From assembly GCA_964384205.1 (NCBI GenBank), contig CAYLKS010000067.1, positions 1 to 15,293 of the forward strand: 15,293 nucleotides of DNA. The letters run 5' to 3'. Made by a program: the position numbers and the translations under genes. This document shows positions 6,062 to 13,316 of this stretch, piece by piece. A model generated the notes under the pieces. That model searched no databases, had not been told where the DNA came from, and saw only the letters and a list, made by a program, of their open reading frames with translations. Numbering within the stretch: position 1 is the first letter of the stretch; each line of letters begins with the position of its first letter. The DNA comes from CAYLKS01 sp964384205 [NCBI: uncultured bacterium]. Its GTDB lineage: Bacteria > JAGOEH01.

Positions 6062-7925
6062 GCTGATTACGATGACATCTTATTCTTACTAATTCTTCAG
6101 CATAACCATAAATATGCAAACCGTGAGATGCAGAAATCATTTTACCATTATCTATTCCAATTTCATCAGCCATATATTTTTGCATTACTGCGATTGCAGC
6201 AAGATTTGCTGGAAATCCACTCCATAAATCCCATGAATTATGTACAATTATCAATTCACTACCAATTGCAAAATTTGGATGTTCACCGTTTATTTTTAAA
6301 TCGATAACACTATTAGAATAATAATCATCAATTTTTTTTATTTGAGTCTTTTGAATGTCTTTTTTATTTTTATTTTTATTTATTTTTAATTGCAAAGAAA
6401 TTTCATTATAATTTTTTACTTTTTTTTCAGGTCTTGAATAAACTGAAGTTTTATATCCACATAATTTACCTAAAAATTCCAATCCAGAAATAAGACATCT
6501 ATTTGAAGTATATAAAACATTGCTATCACTGAAAGATTTTAATATATATTCATGAAATTTTTTATTTGTATTTATAATGTTAGGTCCTATTTCTTTTTTA
6601 TTACCTTTTATTAGAACATTAAGTAATAATACTATAAATCTATTATTAATTTTAATAGAGAACTTTGATACATTCGTATATTTAATTTCAAATTTTTTTA
6701 GCTTCTTTTCAATTCTAAATTTTCGCATTCTACTTAAACGTGATAAAACTATATCATTATTGTTTTTTTCGATTTTTCCATTGGCTAGAAATACTCCAAC
6801 AAAATACCCAAAATCTTCATCTAAATCTAACCATTGATCTATTTTATTATTTCTGTCATTTATTCCAATTGTAATGTGTTTAGGTATTGATTTGGTTTTA
6901 TTTATTAATGTTAAAGGAATTCTATTACGATTTTTAAATAAATCTACAAAACTTTGATGTGATAATTTTCCAGAAATATTTTCGAAATCAGTGATTTTCC
7001 AGTTATATAAATAAATATATTTTTCAAATTTTGTATTTTTGAAAAAATCTGGAAAAAAGATTCTATTTGATTTTCTATAATGTAATGATGTAATATTATT
7101 TATTTTTATTAAATAGTCATTTTTTACTAATTTTTTAGCATTAACTTCTTTAAATTCCGGTGTGAATACAATATGTTCATCTGTCATACCAAAATCTAAA
7201 TTGTTTTTAAAATGAAATCTTCGAATATTATTTGCTTTACGAATTGAAGATTCTTCGACTAACTCCCATTTTACTTTATAATTTTTAAGATTGGTATTAA
7301 TTATATAAACATTATTTCCAGATGATACTAAATTATGAATATCTAAAAGTGTTCCAAGATATACATTATTATTATGTTTATAAATCATTTCAGTATTAGA
7401 ATCTATACAACGAAAATATGGATAAAATATTAGTTTTTTATCACGAATTTGTATACCAATATGTCTAAGACAAGGTGGATCACTTATTTCACAATCAGAA
7501 GGTGATGCTATTTGAAGTATTGCTTGGTTTGTGTTTGGAGTTTTCTTTAAAACTTCAATAAAATGTTCAACTTGTGATATAATTTTATTATTAAATGGAA
7601 AAGCATTAATACGTTGTCCATAAGTATAAGTTTCGTTTGGTTTGATATCACCTGTCATGAGATAAGGTAAATATTGTTCAACATAACCTTTGTCTACTGG
7701 ATTTGGTATTCCAAGAACAGGAGGTATTTCAGGTAACATTAAATCGTAATTTTCACAATATGGAAATTTAATACTTATAACAATAAAATCGAATTGTAAT
7801 CTAGTTTCACCAATGAATGAACCATGTTGAACTTTAAATTTATTTTGATCAAGTATTTTTGTTAAACATTGAAACCAAGCATCAGGTATATCTCTGGCTT
7901 GAATTATTACTATTGAATTTTCCAC
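6042..7925 (-). CDS. thyA: Thymidylate synthase (methanogen-type ThyA) interrupted by an intein
   Basis: Methylates dUMP to dTMP. The 627-residue precursor has an N-extein (1-172) with catalytic Cys152 in PPCLRHI and the family motif YTYGQR (100-105), an intein (173-563), and a C-extein starting SWDLWSGFPANL (564-575). Rejoined, FR-SWDLW rebuilds the phosphate-binding RSxD motif. Asn574 sits at the position of E. coli Asn177, which favours dUMP over dCMP (dCMP hydroxymethylases carry Asp), though a dUMP hydroxymethylase cannot be excluded. The mature enzyme would be about 236 residues, near the archaeal-type size. The start is GTG at 7925 with AAGGAG five bases upstream. The last residues (RQQPHS) come from a cassette hairpin whose loop carries the stop. 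Confidence 0.88.
   Translation of the reverse strand: MENSIVIIQARDIPDAWFQCLTKILDQNKFKVQHGSFIGETRLQFDFIVISIKFPYCENYDLMLPEIPPVLGIPNPVDKGYVEQYLPYLMTGDIKPNETYTYGQRINAFPFNNKIISQVEHFIEVLKKTPNTNQAILQIASPSDCEISDPPCLRHIGIQIRDKKLIFYPYFRCIDSNTEMIYKHNNNVYLGTLLDIHNLVSSGNNVYIINTNLKNYKVKWELVEESSIRKANNIRRFHFKNNLDFGMTDEHIVFTPEFKEVNAKKLVKNDYLIKINNITSLHYRKSNRIFFPDFFKNTKFEKYIYLYNWKITDFENISGKLSHQSFVDLFKNRNRIPLTLINKTKSIPKHITIGINDRNNKIDQWLDLDEDFGYFVGVFLANGKIEKNNNDIVLSRLSRMRKFRIEKKLKKFEIKYTNVSKFSIKINNRFIVLLLNVLIKGNKKEIGPNIINTNKKFHEYILKSFSDSNVLYTSNRCLISGLEFLGKLCGYKTSVYSRPEKKVKNYNEISLQLKINKNKNKKDIQKTQIKKIDDYYSNSVIDLKINGEHPNFAIGSELIIVHNSWDLWSGFPANLAAIAVMQKYMADEIGIDNGKMISASHGLHIYGYAEELVRIRCHRNQRQQPHS
6237..7409 (-). mobile_element. 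Intein with degenerate LAGLIDADG domain inside ThyA
   Basis: A 391-residue protein-splicing element. Splicing signals are complete: Cys173 as first residue (block A CIDSNTEMI), T248..H251 in block B (TDEH), block F VIDLKINGEHPNFAIG (540-555), the terminal IIVHN (559-563) and Ser564 as +1 nucleophile. The middle holds a LAGLIDADG-type homing domain: FGYFVGVFLANG (372-383) is helix one, and YILKSFSDSN (460-469) followed by a conserved tail near 472-495 is helix two. The residues that should be catalytic acids before the terminal Gly are Asn382 and Ser468, so DNA cleavage is probably lost while splicing is retained. Its site, inside the nucleotide-binding motif, means unspliced enzyme should be inactive. 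Confidence 0.9.
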
Positions 7926-7983
7926 TTTTTCTCCTTGTAAAAAATAAAAAAAAACTTGTAAAATTCGAGTGAATTTGTTGGTG

Positions 7984-8011
7984 ATACCACGAGGTCTAAA
8001 CCCCGTGGTAT
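7984..8011 (-). other. Intergenic stem-loop between the 109-aa gene and thyA
   Basis: An 8-bp stem (ATACCACG/CGTGGTAT), one mismatch, two more pairs and a 6-nt loop (TTTAGA on the coding strand). It starts four bases after the upstream stop codon and lies about 50 bases ahead of the thyA ribosome-binding site. With no U-run it is more like an RNA-processing or 3'-protecting hairpin than a terminator. Its CACGGGGTTTAGA also resembles the cassette hairpin. Confidence 0.65.
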
Positions 8012-8015
8012 GTTA

Positions 8016-8345
8016 TTACCGAATGTAAAATATTTTGTCAAAAATTGTTTTATAAAATTCTATTTCAACTTTTTTACCAAATTCATTTTTTTTAAGAAAA
8101 TGATGTAAATCTAAATGCAACTCTAAATTAATGTGATTGTTTTCTAAAGGTTTAACATTAAAATGACTAACTTGTATGATTTTTGAATCTTCTTCTAATT
8201 CTTTAAGAATTTCAGTTCTACCAGCTTCTTCTCCATCAGCATAACCCGCTTCTTCTCCATCAGCATAACCCGAATCGTAACCAGACGCAAAACCTTTATC
8301 AAAAGAATCGTCTGATTTAGAACATTCTCCTTTATAAATCAACAT
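8016..8345 (-). CDS. Small 109-aa protein sharing a segment with the methyltransferase
   Basis: The N-terminal half has Gly/Tyr/Ala/Asp/Glu repeats, including two exact GYADGEEA units (residues 26-41). The C-terminal half is a compact domain. Residues 46-77 (ILKELEEDSKII.., FNVK.L..N.INLELH) match residues 122-152 of the methyltransferase (8693-11047) at about 16 of 31 positions by eye, and the similarity continues weakly into a TIF..DK stretch. This looks like a duplicated fragment of the methyltransferase N-terminal region carried two genes downstream of it. It could be a partner, regulator or decoy subunit; no function is shown. ATG 8345 has AAAGGA at good spacing. It follows the 87-aa gene after 21 bases, suggesting one operon. 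Confidence 0.75.
   Translation of the reverse strand: MLIYKGECSKSDDSFDKGFASGYDSGYADGEEAGYADGEEAGRTEILKELEEDSKIIQVSHFNVKPLENNHINLELHLDLHHFLKKNEFGKKVEIEFYKTIFDKIFYIR
8224..8271 (-). repeat. Exact 24-bp tandem duplication
   Basis: Two perfect copies of a 24-bp unit (8224-8247, 8248-8271) encode the doubled GYADGEEA octapeptide of the 109-aa protein. The identity at DNA level suggests recent slippage or recombination, so copy number may differ between related phages. Confidence 0.95.
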
Positions 8346-8366
8346 ATTTTTTTCCTTTGTCTAAAA

Positions 8367-8630
8367 TTAATAAGCGTGAACAATAACTCCTCCATCTTCA
8401 CATTTTGCTACAATTTCTTCTCCCTTTTCAACTTCTTCTTTTGTTGAATAATAAGTAAAATCGCAACAAATAGCTATGACATCAAGTTCGATTTCTGTAC
8501 CTATATCTTCTTCTAATTTTTCTAAATAGTCAAAAAGTGCAGATAAACCATCATATCCTCCCATTTCTTCAAAACGATCAAATTTCCTAAATTCGTCCAT
8601 AAAATGTGATTTTGTAACTATCTTTTTCAT
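8367..8630 (-). CDS. Small acidic conserved phage protein, function unknown
   Basis: An 87-residue acidic protein with a central signature of the type YDGLSALFDYLEKLEE followed by IELDVIAICCDF and a C-terminal GGVIVHAY. The ELDVIAICC(D/E) pattern is one I associate with a widespread small phage/plasmid protein of unknown function; I cannot name the family with certainty. Two adjacent cysteines lie in that motif. The start is the cassette ATG at 8630-8628 with GGAGA six bases upstream; the longer frame from 8672 would translate the leader hairpin. It follows the methyltransferase gene and precedes the 109-aa gene by 21 bases. Confidence 0.8.
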   Translation of the reverse strand: MKKIVTKSHFMDEFRKFDRFEEMGGYDGLSALFDYLEKLEEDIGTEIELDVIAICCDFTYYSTKEEVEKGEEIVAKCEDGGVIVHAY

Positions 8631-8673
8631 CAAAAATCTCCTCAAGCGTAGAAACCCCCTGGCTTTAGCCATG
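8628..8673 (-). repeat. Hairpin/RBS leader cassette, copy 3
   Basis: The core GCTTGAGGAGATTTTTGATG is intact and supplies the ATG of the 87-aa gene. The hairpin keeps TGGCTAAAGCCA (4-bp stem, TAAA loop), but the outer CCCC/GGGG arms no longer pair because the left arm is now AAATCA. Confidence 0.85.
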
Positions 8674-8692
8674 ATTTCTTTTAAAAAAAAGT

Positions 8693-11047
8693 TTACTTTA
8701 AAAATTCAAATTTAATAACACCTTTTCGCATTCGATTTTCAAATTTATTATAAAATTTTACAAATGTTAAATAATCAGCAGAAGTTTTAGGATTTTCAGC
8801 AATAATATTCTTAATCTGATACCATCCCATATCCCACAGATTTAAATTATGTTTCCAACGAAATTGAATACTATTAAAAACCAATTTTGTAGCTAAATTT
8901 AAAATTTTCTGAGCGTCTGAAGAAAGTTTAACAGTTTTTAATATTTTATAAACGAATTTATCTCTATCTTTAAACGCATCATCGTATAACTTATCGCAAT
9001 GTTCAAGATTTTTAGTTTTATTAATAATTTTATCTCTCGATATCCAAAACCATTCGTTCGAAACAACGTTTTTTATTGATGATTGACGGCTAGCTGAATT
9101 AAACAGTGAATAAACAATACAATCAATATTCCACTGTTTATATTCAGGATGTTTAACATTTGGAATCAAATATTCCTTTTTTTCAATTATCCAATTAGAT
9201 TTAATTAATTTTCTGGCTGTGAATAATGCTATAGATTCCCAAAAATTGTAAGGTGTAATAGCATTAGATGATTGTGTGAAAGGTATTGTCAAAAGAATAA
9301 CTCGTCGATTGTTTTTACCAATATTATTTGCACCAGATGCTAAAAAACCAATAGTATTTTTTATTTTACGTTTTTTACTTTTAGGTTTATGATAAATTTC
9401 AGTACCATTAGGAGTAAAAAATAATTCACAAGAATTTAATTTAGTATGTTTTTTTTTAGCCCAATCAACAGGATATTTGTAACCATCTAAATTATAAAAA
9501 GTTATACTTGGTATTTTTAAATCGTTAAATGTTTGTCCAAAGTTATTCACACGTTTAACATCAAATAAAAAACTATGTTTATTGTTTGTTTCGCCACTAG
9601 ACCAAATCGTAAAACAAATACTAAACTCATCTGATACTCCATTAAATTCTCCAGCATTAAATAATAAACCTTTTTCAAATTTAAAATATTTTAAAAACAC
9701 ATTTCTAAAATTTTTAAATGTACTTCCAGTTAAAAATGTCGGTGTTGTAAATAAACATAAATTAGTATTTATTTTATTTTTTGGAAAATCTAAGATTCTA
9801 TATAGAAATTGTACATATAATTCTGCTGAACCATCAATGTTTTTATCTTTTTTCATTCTATTGCCTACCATAGTATTGACAACACCTTTCATCTCAGATA
9901 TTGAAGGTCTACCATATGGAGGATTTATGAAAAATAACAATGGTTTCTTTTTTAAAATTGTTTTAAAATTCTTTGGTACTTTATTCCAATCGTCATTTAA
10001 AAAATCAAATTGAAATTTAGTTGAATTAGAATTATAATTCGATTTTAAGATTAATTTAATATCGCTTAACTGCAAGGTTGATTGAAATAAATTTGTGAAA
10101 TTATAATTTCTGGTCAAATTAGCAGTACCACAAGCACAATCCCAAACAACATAATTTGTCTTCCAATTTGGAAATATTTCATCAATATTTTTAACAGCTT
10201 CTCTAACTAATACTGTTGGTGTAAAAAATTCTCCTTGTTGTTTTCTAGAAATTTCTTTGATAACAACATCACAATTCGCTGTGATTTGTTTGTATTCTGT
10301 TGCAGTATAATTTGTGTCTAATTTTAAAAATAATCTTCTGAATGCAAGTGAATTAATTTTAATATTTTCAGTAATGTTTGTTACAGGATCTGTATATATC
10401 AATGTATCGTGTAACTTGTCGGATAAGTGATTTTTTACAGGATCTTTTAATATATTCAAAAATATTGTACGTTTGTTATATATCGAATATTTTTTGTCGG
10501 TTAAAACTGCTTTGTCAAAAATATTAAAAATTGTTTCTATATTATAAGGATCAATTTTAACTTTTTCAACATAGCCGTTTCGAAGTAAATTGTGTAATTC
10601 TAAACTAATGTAATTCTCATTCAAATATTTAACATCGAAGCTAAATGGAATAATTTGTGGATCATCAATCATTTTTTTGAGAACAGATTGTTTATCGCTA
10701 TTTTTCGAGTGGATTTGTTTGTGATATTCGGTAAGATATTTTGAGTGGATGAAAATGATTTGATTTTGACTGGCAATAAGAATAATATCTGGTAATTTTT
10801 TTTTGAATTTACTTAAAATATTTAGAAAATATTCAGATATTTTGTTGATTTTTGATTTGTAAAAAAAACTTTTGTTGTTTTTAACGATATCTGCGTAGAT
10901 ATATTTGTTTTCGTAAAAAATAATTAATTTGTTGTTGATTTTTTGGATTTGAGCACTTGGAAACCAACTTTCGAAAGTTTTCTTATACGCATCAAGAATT
11001 GTTTCTTCGACTCGAATATTTTCAAATAGAGAATAATTTAATTTCAT
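8693..11047 (-). CDS. N6-adenine DNA methyltransferase (large, NPPY type)
   Basis: Transfers a methyl group from S-adenosylmethionine to adenine in a specific DNA site, probably protecting phage DNA. The 784-residue protein has an uncharacterised N-terminal region (about 1-260), the pre-motif GEFFTPTVLVREAV (272-285), SAM-binding motif I VVWDCACGTANLT (300-312) and catalytic motif IV NPPYGRP (375-381). A long C-terminal region (about 480-784) is the likely target-recognition part. Size is like type I HsdM or type IIG methyltransferase halves, but I see no clear PD-(D/E)XK nuclease or specificity subunit nearby. Residues 122-152 recur in the 109-aa protein at 8016-8345. ATG 11047 has only a weak AAGA upstream, preceded by a 7-bp hairpin. 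Confidence 0.88.
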   Translation of the reverse strand: MKLNYSLFENIRVEETILDAYKKTFESWFPSAQIQKINNKLIIFYENKYIYADIVKNNKSFFYKSKINKISEYFLNILSKFKKKLPDIILIASQNQIIFIHSKYLTEYHKQIHSKNSDKQSVLKKMIDDPQIIPFSFDVKYLNENYISLELHNLLRNGYVEKVKIDPYNIETIFNIFDKAVLTDKKYSIYNKRTIFLNILKDPVKNHLSDKLHDTLIYTDPVTNITENIKINSLAFRRLFLKLDTNYTATEYKQITANCDVVIKEISRKQQGEFFTPTVLVREAVKNIDEIFPNWKTNYVVWDCACGTANLTRNYNFTNLFQSTLQLSDIKLILKSNYNSNSTKFQFDFLNDDWNKVPKNFKTILKKKPLLFFINPPYGRPSISEMKGVVNTMVGNRMKKDKNIDGSAELYVQFLYRILDFPKNKINTNLCLFTTPTFLTGSTFKNFRNVFLKYFKFEKGLLFNAGEFNGVSDEFSICFTIWSSGETNNKHSFLFDVKRVNNFGQTFNDLKIPSITFYNLDGYKYPVDWAKKKHTKLNSCELFFTPNGTEIYHKPKSKKRKIKNTIGFLASGANNIGKNNRRVILLTIPFTQSSNAITPYNFWESIALFTARKLIKSNWIIEKKEYLIPNVKHPEYKQWNIDCIVYSLFNSASRQSSIKNVVSNEWFWISRDKIINKTKNLEHCDKLYDDAFKDRDKFVYKILKTVKLSSDAQKILNLATKLVFNSIQFRWKHNLNLWDMGWYQIKNIIAENPKTSADYLTFVKFYNKFENRMRKGVIKFEFLK

Positions 11048-11061
11048 TTTTTTTCTTTTTT

Positions 11062-11086
11062 AAAGATTTAACAAATATCAATCTTT
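11062..11086 (-). other. Stem-loop between queC and the methyltransferase gene
   Basis: A perfect 7-bp stem (AAAGATT/AATCTTT) with an 11-nt loop in the 54-base gap. The stem is A/T-rich and so weak. It is another case of a hairpin lying just upstream of a start region in this window. Confidence 0.4.
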
Positions 11087-11101
11087 TTGTGATGTAAAAA
11101 C

Positions 11102-11782
11102 TTAAAGTGCTTTTGGTGAAAATTGAAATTGGTAAATTACAGGATCAGTTGCGTTATTTTTCGAAAAAGCTTCAAGTCTTTCATTACAACTACCACATTT
11201 ACCACAAGGATATCGTTGGTTAGCATAACAAGTTCTGGTTAATTGAAAAGGTACATTGTTTTCCAAACCAATTTTACATATTTTTGTTTTATCAATATTA
11301 ATAAATGGTGCAATTATTTCAACTTTTTTATCAGATGATAAATATATAGTAGTGTCTAATGATTTTGCAAATTCTTGACGAGCATCAGGATAAATAACAT
11401 GATCACCACTATGAATTCCTAATGCGATTTTTCCAATATTTTTACTTTCAGCTAACCCAGAAAGAATTGCTGAAAAAATTAAATTTCTTCCAGGAATGAC
11501 TGTTAATTTCATTGAATCTTCTTGGTAATGTCCTTCTGGAATTACACCACCAAGAAGATTACTTTTAAAATTAACAAATATTGATGAAACATCAATTGTT
11601 GTTAATTTAACACTATAAAATTTTGCTATTTTTTCAGCCATTTCGTTTTCGTATTTATTGTGATTACTTAAATAAAGAAAATTAACACATTCTATTTGAT
11701 AATCTAATTTAATGAGATGTGATAATAAAACAGCAGAATCCATTCCTCCACTTAATGACATCAAAACTTTTTTTTCTTTCAA
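11102..11782 (-). CDS. queC: 7-cyano-7-deazaguanine synthase QueC
   Basis: ATP-dependent conversion of 7-carboxy-7-deazaguanine plus ammonia to preQ0. The 226-residue protein begins with the PP-loop SGGMDS (10-15), contains the PGRN segment (97-100) and ends with the zinc-binding cluster TCY..YPCGKCGSC typical of QueC. Length matches the family (about 220-230). The start is TTG at 11782, eight bases after AGAGGT; the ATG seven codons later would come too close to the PP-loop. It lies between a small unknown gene and the methyltransferase gene, preceded by a diverged cassette hairpin. With QueD it points to preQ0-type DNA modification; QueE, FolE and the DNA-inserting transglycosylase are not in the window. 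Confidence 0.93.
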   Translation of the reverse strand: MKEKKVLMSLSGGMDSAVLLSHLIKLDYQIECVNFLYLSNHNKYENEMAEKIAKFYSVKLTTIDVSSIFVNFKSNLLGGVIPEGHYQEDSMKLTVIPGRNLIFSAILSGLAESKNIGKIALGIHSGDHVIYPDARQEFAKSLDTTIYLSSDKKVEIIAPFINIDKTKICKIGLENNVPFQLTRTCYANQRYPCGKCGSCNERLEAFSKNNATDPVIYQFQFSPKAL

Positions 11783-11809
11783 TTTGTATTACCTCTTAAA
11801 AATTTTTAA

Positions 11810-11866
11810 CACCTTTCAAGCATGTGTGAAAACCCCACGGCTAACTAAAGCAGTGGGGTTGCTGAC
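11810..11866 (-). repeat. Diverged leader cassette ahead of queC
   Basis: Coding strand GTCAGCAACCCCACTGC, a loop region TTTAGTTAGC, then CGTGGGGTTTTCAC. The outer stem is a perfect 8 bp (AACCCCAC/GTGGGGTT). ATGCTTGAAAGGTG replaces the usual CGCTTGAGGAGG, with no start codon attached; queC uses its own AGAGGT about 25 bases further on. Confidence 0.7.
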
Positions 11867-11895
11867 TGAAAACGTAGTTGTGTTAAAACATTCAA

Positions 11896-12228
11896 CTATT
11901 GTTGACCTTTTGGTATGTAATGATTTGGTTGAACTCTTGAGATTTTAATATATTTAGATTTCTTTTTTTTCACTACTTTTTTATAATCTTCTTCGCAAAG
12001 CAATTCTAATAGAAGATTTTTATCTATATTTAATCTTTCTGTCGTTATTTCTCTAACTCCCCAACATTCATTATTAATATATTCTGTTATATCACCATCT
12101 TGTTTAAACCTTTCTATCAATATTGTTCGAATATCAAAAAACGCTTTATTGATTTTAATTTCGTTTTTTTTAACATTTGTATAAAGTTCTAACAATTTTT
12201 TGTTCGACAGATTTTGTAAATCTTTCAA
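11896..12228 (-). CDS. Unknown 110-residue protein
   Basis: No family is recognised. The first 50 residues look like a helical, possibly coiled-coil segment (KDLQNLSNKKLLELYTNVKK). A central ITEYINNECWGVREITTERL follows, then a strongly basic stretch (KKVVKKKKSKYIKISR, residues 83-98) that could bind nucleic acid. The start is TTG at 12228, seven bases after AAGGA; no better ATG lies upstream in frame. It is 12 bases downstream of the 40-aa peptide gene, so the two are likely translated from one message. The stop TAG is followed by the cassette hairpin ahead of queC. Confidence 0.7.
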   Translation of the reverse strand: MKDLQNLSNKKLLELYTNVKKNEIKINKAFFDIRTILIERFKQDGDITEYINNECWGVREITTERLNIDKNLLLELLCEEDYKKVVKKKKSKYIKISRVQPNHYIPKGQQ

Positions 12229-12240
12229 GTGATTTTCCTT

Positions 12241-12363
12241 TCATTTTTTGAAGGTTATAAAGAGGATTGTAAAAATTAAACTCAAATATAACCATGATGG
12301 AAGTATTAAATTTAATATAACTGCAATAGCAATTATAACAATAAAATCTTCAATTAAAAGCAT
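12241..12363 (-). CDS. Small 40-residue membrane peptide, unknown function
   Basis: A short frame from ATG 12363 to TGA 12241. After MLLIED comes a nearly unbroken hydrophobic run (about residues 7-21), a PSW turn (22-24), a second run (25-38) and a KK tail, giving one long or two short membrane helices. AGGAG lies 16 bases upstream, longer than ideal, with a 6-bp stem-loop (12383-12404) directly before it. It ends 12 bases before the next gene. The hydrophobic pattern and operon placement support it; the loose ribosome-binding spacing is the main doubt. Confidence 0.55.
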   Translation of the reverse strand: MLLIEDFIVIIAIAVILNLILPSWLYLSLIFTILFITFKK

Positions 12364-12382
12364 ATTTTTTTTATTTTTTCTC

Positions 12383-12404
12383 CTGAAAATCTTGACGATT
12401 TCAG
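12383..12404 (-). other. Stem-loop abutting the RBS of the 40-aa peptide gene
   Basis: CTGAAA/TTTCAG stem with two further inner pairs around a bulged base. The 3' arm of the hairpin overlaps the start of the AGGAG, so folding could mask that ribosome-binding site. Confidence 0.4.
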
Positions 12405-12504
12405 TACAAAAAACATAATTGATATACGCATATTTTTTTTAATTACAAGAAGTTCAATTTAACTATTGTTATAGATAAGATTTTCTTTGTTTAAAAAGTT
12501 TTTT

Positions 12505-12536
12505 GTAAAACCCCCTTAGAATCTGTTTGGGGTTAC
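12505..12536 (-). other. Possible decayed cassette hairpin or weak terminator
   Basis: Coding strand GTAACCCC, a 13-14 nt loop, then GGGGGTTTTAC. It lies just past the stop of the 225-aa gene. The AACCCC/GGGGTT outer stem is like the cassette hairpin, but the inner stem is gone and the following T-run is short. The 140 bases beyond it hold a 25-codon ATG frame without a ribosome-binding site, which I do not call. Confidence 0.35.
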
Positions 12537-12549
12537 GCCGATTATCGAA

Positions 12550-13227
12550 TCAATAAGATCTCCACCATATTTCTGAAAAATTATTATTAATAACTGGAAT
12601 TATATAATTATAAAGAAAATTATTTCCATCTCCAAATTCAATTAAATCTAGATAATATGCAAATCGTTTTTTAAGATCAATAAAATCAGTATTTGATTGT
12701 ATTCTGTTATCAATTTTTTCAAGTTTTAATAATTCCATTACTATTTTTTTTATTGTATTTAAAAAATCTTTTTTAAACAATAAACTGTTGTTTTTAAACT
12801 TATATTGTAATATTTGTTCAAAACTTTCAGGAGAATCACATTTTATTTGTTGTATAAAATTTGGTAATATCATTGTAAAACAATCGATACAAAAAAATTG
12901 ATATGTGAAACTACCAATTTTAGTAATGTCTCCTTTAAAAAAATTTTGATTTACTATAGGTGTGTAATTTTCATTTACAAATATCAATAAATCTTCAAAG
13001 ATTTCGTTTTTTAAAATATAATTATCTATTAAATCTAATAAATAAATACCTAAATTATTTAAATTGATATATTGATCTTCAATTTGTTTTTTTATTTCTA
13101 TTGAATTTTGATTATCTTCCATAATTTCATAATTTGGTGGCATACCAAATATTGAATTGTTATCTGGTATATTAAAATAAGTCGATGATGTTGATAGTGG
13201 ACTATCAATAGTTTGTAAATTTAACAT
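12550..13227 (-). CDS. Unknown 225-residue acidic protein
   Basis: No family is recognised. The N-terminal 45 residues look disordered (Ser/Thr/Pro/Asn) and include DNNSIFGMPP (22-31); the NSIF tetrapeptide also repeats in the neighbouring clamp-like protein. The rest appears helical, with many acidic and aromatic residues and a CIDC pair near residue 113. It ends IWWRSY. The start is the cassette ATG at 13227-13225, six bases after GGAGG; the frame from 13242 (MRRFL) only translates the ribosome-binding site. It sits directly downstream of the clamp-like gene. A replication or transcription accessory role would be a guess from position only. Confidence 0.75.
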   Translation of the reverse strand: MLNLQTIDSPLSTSSTYFNIPDNNSIFGMPPNYEIMEDNQNSIEIKKQIEDQYINLNNLGIYLLDLIDNYILKNEIFEDLLIFVNENYTPIVNQNFFKGDITKIGSFTYQFFCIDCFTMILPNFIQQIKCDSPESFEQILQYKFKNNSLLFKKDFLNTIKKIVMELLKLEKIDNRIQSNTDFIDLKKRFAYYLDLIEFGDGNNFLYNYIIPVINNNFSEIWWRSY

Positions 13228-13265
13228 CAAAAACCTCCTCAAGCGTTAGTCGTGGGGTTGCTGAC
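13225..13265 (-). repeat. Hairpin/RBS leader cassette, copy 4 (internally deleted)
   Basis: Coding strand GTCAGCAACCCCACGACTAA then CGCTTGAGGAGGTTTTTGATG. One whole arm of the hairpin (about 15 bases) is missing, so it cannot fold, yet the ribosome-binding core is perfect. It supplies the start of the 225-aa gene. Confidence 0.85.
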
Positions 13266-13316
13266 CGATTACTACAGGATCAATATTATGCGCAATCCAC
13301 CTTTCAATTAGTTATT

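Noticed and set aside
9582-10013. 143-codon open frame on the plus strand
   Set aside because: It lies antisense to the conserved methyltransferase core including NPPY, has no ribosome-binding site, and its composition is that of a shadow.
12404-12454. 25-codon ATG frame (MRISIMFF..) upstream of the 40-aa peptide gene
   Set aside because: It has no ribosome-binding site, overlaps the next start region and shows no protein-like pattern.
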